NCBI RefSeq assembly: GCF_042453785.1
Contig: NC_091665.1
Span: 31,397,001 to 31,461,000 of the forward strand
Direction: 5' to 3'
DNA from: Malus domestica
Lineage: Eukaryota > Streptophyta > Magnoliopsida > Rosales > Rosaceae
Length of the DNA stretch: 64,000 nucleotides
A model generated the notes under the pieces. That model had not been told where the DNA came from and did not search any database. It worked only from the letters and a program-made list of their open reading frames with translations. This document shows, piece by piece, positions 55,101 to 64,000 of this stretch (position 1 is the stretch's first letter; each line of letters begins with the position of its first letter). A program made the position numbers and the translations under genes.

Positions 55101-56169
55101 GTAATACTTCCTCTGTGCATGTCAACTAACACAGGTCCTTCGTACTTAGCTAAAACTCCATTTCCATCTAATTGACAGAGGATCTAGATGGCGGGGAGTA
55201 TTTATTTGCTTTTCGCATGCTAATGGTCCTGTTCCGAAGAGAGTTTTCCTTTGTGGATGCACTGTATCTTTGGGAGGTGAGTAGGAAAACTGTACTTTTG
55301 CCGTACTGGATTTTTTTTTTATTGAGACATAGATACTTCCAGGATGATGGATGAGATATAGTTTGAATTCACGTTGTCAATTTCTAATGTGAATTCGAAC
55401 TTTAGGTCTTGTGGATCTCAATGTAATTAATGTATTGAGGGGTATTTATTTTTTTTCTTTGCTTTCCTTCATAAGCTTGTTTTAAGTCAGTAATATAGAT
55501 TGGTTTCAGCTGATGTGGGCCATGGAATACAACCCAAACATTTTCTCATCATATGAAGGTCCGAGTGGGGGTGCTACACCACCAAATGTAAATGACAAAG
55601 AACTAAAGCAATATGGCAAGTTCGAGAGAAACATTGTGAAGACGGGATACACAGAACAACATGGTGCACTTTCCGTCTTTCTTGTTGCAAGTGTTCTTGA
55701 AACCAAAAATAAGCAACTTTTAAAGGAGGCTAAGGGTCTAGATGATGTTGTCTCGGTCTCTCTCTCTCTCTCTCTCTCTCATGTTCAATGCACATGCATG
55801 TTACTGTTTTTGTTCACTGTTAACTAATCTCGTACTGGTCTCCAGATCTTAGGTGGCATAACCGGAAATCTGGATGCTAGAAAGGCATGTAATGAGGCAT
55901 TGAGAATTCACAAAAAGTACCTGAAGGTATGTGTTCATCTAAAGCAAGGCATAACCAGGGCACTTTGTTTTATTTGGGGATTGTGAGATTTTCGAAAACT
56001 TGATTATAATTCCTCTTCTCCAGATAAAGAAAACACAAAAATAAATTCCAGATAAATGCTTCTTCGAAAAGATTTCTAGAGGAGTGAGCATGGTAGAGGA
56101 GGCTCTTTCCTTGATTTAGAAACTGAAGGATTTCTTCTCCTTTTGCTCTTGCAGACCGTAAAGTCATAG
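52122..56169 (+). CDS. TBC-domain RabGAP
   Basis: Eleven exons (52122-52229, 52471-52566, 52862-52965, 53411-53610, 53835-53957, 54039-54127, 54995-55100, 55179-55276, 55510-55755, 55846-55926, 56155-56169) encode 421 residues. TBC proteins switch off Rab GTPases and so control vesicle traffic. The arginine finger motif is present as QIGLDVVR (Asp172, Arg175) and the glutamine finger as YVQG (Gln near 210). The conserved blocks IKGVVWEFLLG, WCFERAMRRLRENF and FRREFSFVDALYLWELMW follow in order. It resembles Arabidopsis At4g13730/At4g28550 (from memory). The start is the first in-frame ATG. The upstream in-frame codon at 52098 is TTG. The last exon has only four codons and a stop. Intron 9 begins with a (CT)n run. 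Confidence 0.94.
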
Positions 56170-56649
56170 ATGTTTTCCTGGGGTATCAACTTTGTTCATC
56201 GAAATTTTGCACCCAAGCGATGGCGAGTTGGTGACACGGGCAAACAGCTACAATTTTTTGGTCACTTTTTTCGTTATGTTTTCTTTGTAGCTAGCCCTCT
56301 CTCTCTCTCTCTCAAAACCGAGCATGGTGTCATAATTTGTAAAGTCATAGGGTTCATAGAATATAAGATTTTGAATGAAACGTTTCCGTGAGCTGCCATT
56401 GTCTGGTTACATGGTAGCAAAGCACAAAACAGAAACAAATGTGAGCTTTCACTTTTGAGATTCACCTCGGATGTGCTATTGTATTACATTGTATTGTATT
56501 CTTCGCAATTATCGACCAACACGAATTTTGCCTCTGCCGTGATTTTATTTCGAAACTGATTGCGAAGCGAATTTTCATGAACCGATGTCGATGGGAGGCA
56601 CACCCTGCTGGTGGTGTCTCACCATCTTCACAGCATCTTGCACACTGGC
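56170..56649 (+). other. 3' UTR and flank of the TBC gene
   Basis: A short (CT)n run at about 56297-56313 lies in the probable 3' UTR. No other gene. Confidence 0.5.
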
Positions 56650-56664
56650 CTTGTCCAAACTACA

Positions 56665-56803
56665 GTTCTTTTTTTTTTTTTTGTCTTTTTTTGTTAGATG
56701 ATAGATTTTGTTAGATTAGAAGTTAACTTAACCACTGACGGAGTTTGAGCCCACGATGTCATGCAAAGGCTCAACTCCTTTTCACCACTGTGGTAAATGG
56801 CCA
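56665..56803 (-). mobile_element. tRNA-derived SINE with target duplication
   Basis: A T-run at the left marks the 3' tail of a minus-strand retroposon. The minus strand has an A-box-like TACCACAGTGG near its 5' end and a B-box-like GGCTCAAACTCC. A 15-base repeat, CTTGTCC(A/G)AACTACA, flanks it (56650-56664 and 56804-56818), as expected for LINE-assisted insertion. Confidence 0.75.
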
Positions 56804-56818
56804 CTTGTCCGAACTACA

Positions 56819-57213
56819 TTTCATGAGCAACATTTTTTGCTGGCATCAGGGCACCCTGCATCCAAAAAAATAATATTTAACTGATTTAATTAGAATAAAA
56901 AAAAATGTTGAACAATTGCGAGATGTTATTGGATTCTAGCAGTGCATAATGACCTTTTATGGACTAATAATAACAGGTTTCTATGATTTTTTAAATACGA
57001 AACGAATTAAAATAAGCAAGTGATTTACGTTCAATTAACCATTTAACAAGTTTGTTGAAAATATGGCAGCATAATATGTCACACTGTCAGGTAAAAGCTA
57101 GTCATTAAACAATGACCAACCATTTCACATGAAGGTAAAAAAACCCATATAAATCCTACGTTCGATATTCCTTCAGACCCTCTCCAATATTGCTTGTATA
57201 AAAAATTGGGTAG
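56819..57213. other. Intergenic, 3' flank of the GRAS gene
   Basis: AT-rich sequence between the SINE and the GRAS stop codon. No gene or repeat seen. Confidence 0.5.
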
Positions 57214-58396
57214 TTATATCTTAGAAGCATGAGAGCATGTCCATGCAGAAGCAACATACAAACTAGTATCCTTCCACCCAAGCCTAATAGTGCCATCTCC
57301 TTGCACAAGGCTATACCCATGTGTAGGAGGGAACATATTTAATATCAACTGTGCTTGTGCCATTGAATTCCCACTCATCCCTACTTGCATGAACTCACTT
57401 CTGGCCCCAAGCTCACTTCTCCACTGCCGGAACTTGTCTTCACCGCTTCTCGCCGGCCCTCCAATCGCCAATATGTTGTTGATTTCTCTATAAAACAGGC
57501 AGTGCTCCACCTTGTGCCGGTTAGGGTTGTCACTAGGCAAGTATGATTCTAGTGAATCGAACATCGTCGAGTAGTAATGTAACGACCCAACAAAACGGTC
57601 CAAAAATGAGCCACTATGTGACATGTCTTGCTCTACTAGCGTGATAATCCTTGGTGCTAATTCTTCAATGAATCTCATCGCTTTCCAATCGGGGCCAGTT
57701 GCATCGTACAGCGAGTGTTGCAGCCAGTGCACGGCGAGGGTCTCCCCTCGCCGTACTTGGACCATGGAAGCATCTACCTCACCAACTTTCCTGACAATTG
57801 GATGAAATTCGAATGACAGTCCGAGTCTCCTTGCAAAACTTGAGAGTTGCTTTCCGGTCTCCAGCAGGATTTCCGATGATGTGCCCATGCCGGTCATTCT
57901 CACATGTGGAGGACCCTCCATGCGTGTGGCGAGAATGTGAAACAAGGCTGGCCATTGCAAACCCTGCACACAATATACATCGAAGTTAGTTAAAATTATA
58001 TAACACGAGAGAAATAACTTATTCTTGCAAAATCATAGTTTGACGTATATACAAAAATAACTCATTAAATATAGGGATAATTTAGTTGCAGTCCTTGTCC
58101 CTAACTGTTATAGGCTCAAACCTTATGCATTTTAGATTTTTTATTGAAGTTCCTCTCTTGCTACATAAATGACATAATAATAAAAGAAATGCAAAAATAC
58201 TAATAAAGACTCAACCCCTTTTTTTCTTTCATTTACACTACCAATTTAATTATTCAAAATTGCTTATGGGTTTTGATAAAAATAATAATAATAATAATTG
58301 ATTATGGGTGCATCCTAGATTATAAAAAAAATTGGATTTTTTTATTTTTTTTTATTTTTATAAAATGAGTACATTTATATAATAAAATTTGGCTAC

Positions 58397-58448
<52 letters not shown>

Positions 58449-59988
58449 GTACATTTACATAAAAGAGTGGGTACATTTTATATAGAAAACAATGGATACA
58501 TTTTATATTAAAAAAATAATGGTACATTTTAGATTAAAAAATAAATAGATTTTACATTAAAAAAATGGGTACTTTTACATAAAAAATGGTACTTACAAAA
58601 AAAAAATAGGGATACATTTTACATATAACAAAGTGGTACATTTGTAAAAAAAAAATAATGGGTACATTATAAATAAATTACGGGTACGTACAAATAAAAA
58701 GTTAAAAAATTATGAGTACAAATAAAAGTTTAAAAAATAAGGGACAAAAAGAAATCAATATATGGGTACAAATTAAAATTTAAAAGAAAATTGGTACAAT
58801 TTAAAAAAGGGTTGCAAATTAAAAATGGGTACAAATTAGAAATAGAAATATATGATAAAAAGTTTAGCCATAAATATAATATACCAAATGTAACGTTTCT
58901 AACACTAAATGACTATATTTAAAAATAAAACTTAATTATCTTGACGTGTAAATTCTTTGTTTAATAATTAATGACGTTTATTAAAACTAAAGGACTTGAT
59001 CAAAATTTGAAAAGGAATAATGTTTTAATCAATGGAGTAGAAAAAATAAGGATGAGAACCTAATTTCTTCTTAAATATATAAAAAGAAAATCTTATGAGC
59101 ACATTAAACTGTGATTGGTAGCTAGGACTGTAGGAATGTCTAATTCTAATGGAAGGAGGCAAGTATTATCCGTAAAGTACCATCGAAATTTCGAACCATA
59201 TGTACCTGCATGATGTCGAGGTCAAGAATGTGAACCATATCGTGGTGGTGAAAGGCCTCGAGGATGGCTTGGTTGGAAGTGAAGTGGGCAAATTTGATGA
59301 AAGGGGAGATGGTGTTGAAGACTTGAAAAGCACCATGAACGCTTTTGTAGTTGACCAATGGAGAGGAAATGCCTAACCATGAGTTGATAACCCTACTAGC
59401 CATGGCCTTGGCGAAATAGGCCACCACGCGCTCAGCGCATGATGGCCCGTACGGAGAGGCCATTTGGGTTAGCTCGAGGAGCATCCGATGGGCCTCGGGG
59501 AGGTTGTCAACGGAGATGGCAACTGCGCATTCGAAGAGAAGGGTGATTAGGGTTAAGCCATGCTCATCGAGCTTACTCATATCATTCCCTCCTCTTGCTC
59601 TTACGTTATTATTATCTGCAAGGAGTTGAAGCTCATTGCCCCGCTGGAGCTCATGAAGCTCATGCTCACCATAGCTTCTCCGTGGGACTTTCCTCGGACT
59701 ATTTAAGTCTGTGGAAAGTGATGACGGGACAAAATAGTCCTCAGACGTCTGTAACGTGTCATTGGCGGCGGTGTTGGCGGCTGTGGCGGGTTCTGGCAAG
59801 TCGTCGATGAGCTGTTTTGATATGTGCTCCACCCACAGAGATAGTTCACTCCTCTCCAAGTTTATAAACCGGTTCTCGACGGGCTTGGGATCGGAGTTGG
59901 GATTATTTTGGAAGCCATTGACATTAGGGTTGGGGTAATTAATCCAAGGTTGGTGGGATTGGATTATATGCACAGTCCCATCAGCCAT
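57214..59988 (-). CDS. GRAS transcription regulator, SCARECROW/SCL23 type
   Basis: Two exons (59988-59206 and 57963-57214) encode 510 residues; the 1242-base intron splits right after VHILDLDIMQ. GRAS proteins are plant transcription regulators; the SCR/SCL23 clade partners SHORT-ROOT in root and bundle-sheath patterning. A variable N-terminus (1-140) contains ELSLWVEHISKQLIDDLPEP. Then come LHRI (from 141, DEHGLTLITLLFECA), the VHIID motif as VHILDLD, LHRII, the PFYRE region with EQDMSHSGSFLDRFVGSLHY, and a C-terminal SAW ending WKDTSLYVASAW. The blocks VHWLQHSLYDATG and IGGPARSGEDKF are close to SCARECROW itself. An in-frame ATG at 60162 would add 58 residues, but that stretch looks like leader. 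The exact subgroup is uncertain. Confidence 0.92.
58330..58880. repeat. Degenerate GGGTACA-type repeat array and AT tract in the GRAS intron
   Basis: The word (G)GGTACA, followed by T-runs or A-runs, recurs every 15-30 bases more than a dozen times. An (AT)n run lies at about 58399-58445. It is imperfect and AT-rich, on the plus strand; the GRAS intron reads the complement. Confidence 0.85.
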
Positions 59989-60728
59989 TTGAAATTCTGG
60001 TTTCAGTAAGATTGGTAGGGAAAGAAAACGATGAAGGGGAGTGGTAATGAAGAGATGGAGTTTGTTTTTAAAGGGGGTGGCCGCATGACAGCAGAATTTT
60101 GGCAGTTGTTTGGTATGGAAGGGATGGCCGGCATATCCAAGACATACAGAAAAAGCTAACATGCAACAAGCCAAGAACCCCCCACGTCATTCAGGTAGTG
60201 ATTTTCTTCTATATTATTTGCCAGAATATTAGTTTTCTAAGTCTTACACCGGACACGCACATGAAGCACTACCGAAGTGTTACACAATAGTGTGATTCAT
60301 CAGCGTCATGAATCAAACTCATGACGTGCTGTGCGGAATACTACAAAAATTACTTTAAGAATATATAGAAACTAATGGAAACTATTTAATAGAGATTTGG
60401 TTGTTTGATTTCTAAACTTTCTCTTTATTTGAGCAATATTCTAATTTATTTAAATTACAAGAATGAAAATTTAAACTTGGAAGGAGAGCAATGTTCTAGG
60501 GCGCCCTGCAAATACGTTTGATGGCAGATGATTTCATGATAGTACTATTAATGATTTGTATTTTTCCTACTAATTATTGGTGTAGGAGAAACTAAAACTT
60601 CAAGACCACTTCTAACAATAAAAAGAGAGTTAATACCAGACCAAGAACAGCTAGTTAGCACTTAGCTTTAGATAAACTACTAGAATATCACTCTTACAAT
60701 ACTATATTAAAGCCTAATTATTTTGAAA
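59989..60728. other. Upstream region of the GRAS gene
   Basis: Promoter side for the minus-strand gene. No other gene or clear repeat is seen before the solo LTR at 60734. Confidence 0.5.
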
Positions 60729-60733
60729 ACTAT

Positions 60734-61859
60734 TGTTTGGGCCCAAAATGTTATTTTGGGCCAAGCCTGGGATCCCAATGGCATTTATCTAGAATTTTCT
60801 TGTGGGCCGGCCGAATCCTGTTGCAAAGAGGATTAGTTTAGATAAAGGGTGAAGTAGTCGATTCCTTGTGGAACAAGGAGTTTTGAAGCCGAAGGTGCTT
60901 GGGATCAGGAGATGAATCTAGTTTGTTATGAGCTTGGTTCAAAGTCCTATTAGAGCTCGGATTGGCCGAAACCTAATTAGATTGGGTTGAGGAGTTCTAA
61001 TCCGAGTACATTTCTAGTTCGGTTATGAGGGGGTTTTGCTGCTATAAATAGAGAAGAAAGTGCATCATTCAGGGCCCTCCAATTCAACACACAAATTGCC
61101 CTGCGCAAAGCTTCTCAACAACCTTTGAGATTTTATCATCTTCCCCTTTCTTCTCACACCCACATCTTCAGTTTGGATAAATAGCACTGTGAAGGCAACC
61201 GACGACATCTTTAGTTTGGATAAACAACACTGGAGCCGTAGAATTAGCCGATCAAGGAGCACCTTCAGTTTGGATAAACAACACTGCTTCAAGAGACTGA
61301 TTGGTTATTTATCCAAGTCTCGGTCGACAAGGATTTTTGAACCCTTGTTGGTAGAGGTCATCTCATTAGCCTTCTCGGCGAAGTGAGGTGTTACAAGTTA
61401 CTAGGTTCGGCATGTTGAACGCCGAATTGTTTTATGATTGGATATTCACAAGTACACTTTAGAGTTCGGCATTCCGACGGCTTAACCACATTTACCATCA
61501 AGACATACATCTCTTTCGAGTATTTGTGTCCATATAGTCTGGTGCCAATTCGGTGTGCTTATACTCTCACGAATATAATCACCATGACCGAACTCGGCGC
61601 CAACGATTTGTGAACTTCGCAGAACTAGCAGCCTTGTCTTCAGGCTCTAGAACCTGAAAGCCGAGATGTGTTCCTACCTCGGCCGCAGTCGTAAGATTAA
61701 GAAGTCAGCAGCGCACTCAACGCGACATCAACATATTTTACTCCCCGGCCGAGCTCGGTCATCAAGTTGGCACGCCTCGCACATAACCGAATGACGTAGT
61801 TAGCTCATTAGTTACTCAGCATGCGCGCCACATAGGCTTGGTAGTTTTTAGGGTCAACA
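60734..61859 (+). mobile_element. Solo LTR (1126 bp) with ACTAT target duplication
   Basis: Begins TGTTTGGGCCC and ends GGGTCAACA. ACTAT flanks both sides (60729-60733 and 61860-61864). A TATAAATA at 61043-61050 supports the plus orientation. A short phrase around CAGTTTGGATAAACAACACTG recurs three times (61169-61285). No internal element domain or second LTR is near. An older relative lies at 22950-23575. Confidence 0.88.
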
Positions 61860-61864
61860 ACTAT

Positions 61865-62635
61865 CCATCAATGTTTTTTCTTTGTTTACAAGTTAAATGG
61901 TTTGGAGAATATTTAATGAAATTATATTAAGGATATTTTAGTTTAATAATCCGAATCCAACCCGAAATTCTAAAACTTGTATAACTCTATATATACTTCT
62001 TGATTTGTTTTTTTTTGTCAAAATATACTTCTTGACTTTAGATATGTAATACAATGTACTCAAATGGATAACTATCTTTTCAATTACAACTCCCTTGAAT
62101 ATACTACATACAAAAATGAGAATTTGAGAACTAGAGAGCCAAGGAGATGATATAATTTTTCTTCTTGGTATATAGATGAAGTCATACAACTCTCATAATT
62201 TTAAAATTATGAAATAATCTAATAAAATACCGAATTCAGCATGAGTTTATGAAATTCTGATCTCAAAATTGGAAATAACATGCGATTATGAAAATCATAC
62301 GTGTTCATTACATCTCGAAAGTTATGTATATGTTGTGAATTATATGAAGAAGAAAAAATATTGCTCAAGGATTTGGAATACATTTAAGATGCGATTATAT
62401 GGAGATGAATTCCAATTCAAGAAGATGAGGAAAGAAACAACTGACCCGCTAAACGCATCAGGCAGTTGTTAATCGATGGCTGCTCTGAATAAATTCTTAA
62501 TTTATTTTTTTAATTTGAATTGTTTTAAAATAATCTATCAAATAATTGGATTCTCTCAACTGCAGGTCCTGAGGTTGTTCAAAATTTGTTTCTTATTGTT
62601 TCTTATATGTAGAGCATATTGGCCCACATGATGAC
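61865..62635. other. Intergenic, AT-rich
   Basis: No gene recognised; the frame at 62269-62472 matches nothing I know. Confidence 0.45.
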
Positions 62636-62644
62636 ATTTTTTGC

Positions 62645-62824
62645 GGACACAGATCCTCTCCGGATCTAAGCCTAGGATCAATAGATCCTGGTCATTAAAA
62701 TTTGATCTAATGGCTATAAACATGGGACCTCTCTAAAAGTTATAATAATTACAACCGTTGTATCAAATTTCAATGACCCGGATCTATTGATCACTAGGCT
62801 CAGATCCGGAGAGGATCTGTGTCC
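62645..62824. mobile_element. MULE-type MITE, 180 bp, 9-bp target duplication
   Basis: Perfect inverted ends of 23 bp, starting GGACACAGATCCTC, fold the whole element into a hairpin. ATTTTTTGC flanks both sides (62636-62644 and 62825-62833). A 9-bp duplication is the Mutator signature. The inner arms resemble 28075-28232. Confidence 0.9.
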
Positions 62825-62833
62825 ATTTTTTGC

Positions 62834-63433
62834 GACAGACCTAAATTAAATTATTCGCAAAATTTAGTTTGAATGGGTCAATATATGGATCAAATTTTTT
62901 TTGCTTTCCTGGATTGGATTGAGGCTAGTTTGGGAATGTTGTGTTTCTTTTTCAAAATCGCTTCTATTGTGCTGTAAGGATAAATAACTGTTAAAAAGAA
63001 CAATACTTTGCTACTTTAAGATGAGTAAGAACTCATACTCAAAATTTCTCAAATTATTTGTTGTCAATTTATAGAATTTTGTGTTTATAATCAGAACCGT
63101 TCATATTATAAATCATCCTATAAAGATCGGCTATGCAAAAAATCAATTAAAATGAAGGCCGTTTAGTCATCAAACTGTTTAAAAACAAATGAACATTATT
63201 GGTAAAAGCATTATGAATCGTTTATATATTTGCTATAATAGATTGACTAAACAATCATAATTTTAATTTATTTTTTGCAGAGATGCTCTTTACAATGTGA
63301 TTCATAATATGAACAATTCTGATCATAAGCAAAAAATTCTATGATTAAAACACTAAGAGTTTTAAGTAGGAGTTTCTACTCATTTTTTAGTATCCAAGTA
63401 TTGTTAGTTAAAAAAACCTTGAATGGAAAGTCT
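62834..63433. other. Intergenic, AT-rich
   Basis: No gene, RNA or clear repeat seen. Confidence 0.45.
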
Positions 63434-63660
63434 CTAACACACCCCAACCCCGATATCGAGTGAACACCGAAACCAAACCGTGCTAGCCATCAACCGGATG
63501 TGTGACGAAAGCCTAATATGCATAAAAACAAAACTAAAATTATCAACTAATAAAATATACTAAAAATTCGGCAAAACTTCCCCTAGCAATCAGAAGCCAT
63601 CAAACTAGTCAAGATCCAGCGTCCAAGTCCCAGTCAACCACTTCGGATCCATCCTAGCTA
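63434..63660 (-). mobile_element. Edge of a gypsy-type LTR, extending right
   Basis: The minus strand ends GGGGTTGGGGTGTGTTA here, preceded by a GTCAC...GCTAGCA arrangement. This parallels the right end of the solo LTR at 1657-3920 (GTGACAGCTAGCATG...GGTCGGGGTGTGTCA). The other end lies further right or beyond the window. Confidence 0.55.
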
Positions 63661-64000
63661 GATCTATTTTCTTTGTTTTTGCAGAATCAAACTAAGGAAT
63701 TAGTTGAGCAATTTTAATAAGTCTTTAACATGTTCAAAATTGAACTTCTGTCACCATTTTTCTGTTACAACCAGTATAAAATTTTAAAAAAAAAGTTGTA
63801 CTAGAGCTAAATTTATGTTTATTTTTTGTTGTTGGAAGTTTTAAGTATGTTTATAGGACAATTAGGTCATGATAGAAATTTGAGTTTATTGCGCTATTTG
63901 TAATATTGAATAAGATAATAGTACAAAAACTAATTTGAGTTTATCGCTCTCTTTGGAAAAGGGGTATGCTATCTACATACCCCTATTTACTTCTCACACA
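63661..64000. other. Window end, no gene seen
   Basis: AT-rich sequence that may still belong to the LTR starting at 63434. Nothing supported. Confidence 0.35.

Noticed and set aside
58399-58445. AT-rich array considered as a matrix attachment site or origin
   Set aside because: Sequence alone cannot support this; simple (AT)n repeats are common in plant introns.
59989-60174. N-terminal extension of the GRAS protein
   Set aside because: The codon at 60174 is TTG. An ATG at 60162 is possible, but the stretch has leader-like composition and no GRAS similarity.

Overview
This is nuclear DNA of a woody eudicot. Genes are rich in introns, spacers are AT-rich, and transposons are dense. The gene set, the many small terminal-inverted-repeat elements and the TRIM/gypsy repeats look to me like Rosaceae, probably the apple/pear group. 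That placement is from memory, not from a search. Exon models below were built by hand from GT/AG sites, reading phase and family alignment; all eight complete models close in frame.

Layout. Positions 1-7019 hold a tandem duplication of a ~1.9 kb unit carrying the promoter side and first coding exon of a phytochelatin synthase gene (minus strand). The left unit was later hit by three transposons; the right unit keeps the matching empty sites. Positions 7511-14755 are a recent, internally deleted Ty3/gypsy element with 739-bp LTRs and a CATAT target-site duplication (TSD). Positions 14.8-19.9 kb are intergenic, with a complete TRIM and probable retroposon and MITE debris.

Genes in order: a RIC/CRIB ROP effector (19994-21142, -), a GLTP1-type glycolipid transfer protein (24203-25370, -), a frameshifted F-box/LRR/FBD pseudogene (26255-27592, -), a casein kinase 1-like kinase (31429-35904, +), the ESCRT-III subunit VPS2.2/2.3 (36975-39707, -), a PP2A B'' regulatory subunit (42296-46713, +), ribosomal protein eL14 (48276-49556, -), a TBC RabGAP (52122-56169, +) and a SCARECROW/SCL23-type GRAS factor (57214-59988, -). 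The right end (60.7-64 kb) holds a solo LTR, a MULE-type MITE and the edge of another LTR.

The genes are ordinary single-copy-style plant genes with no operon logic. The kinase, VPS2 and PP2A B'' trio appears collinear with Arabidopsis At1g03930-At1g03950-At1g03960 (from memory). I found no tRNA or rRNA gene, no CRISPR array and no convincing new biological system. The most unusual features are the duplicated phytochelatin synthase 5' end with its natural empty-site controls, the antisense reading frame inside the gypsy element, the three same-direction frameshifts in the F-box gene, and the tandem 10-residue repeats in the RIC N-terminus.
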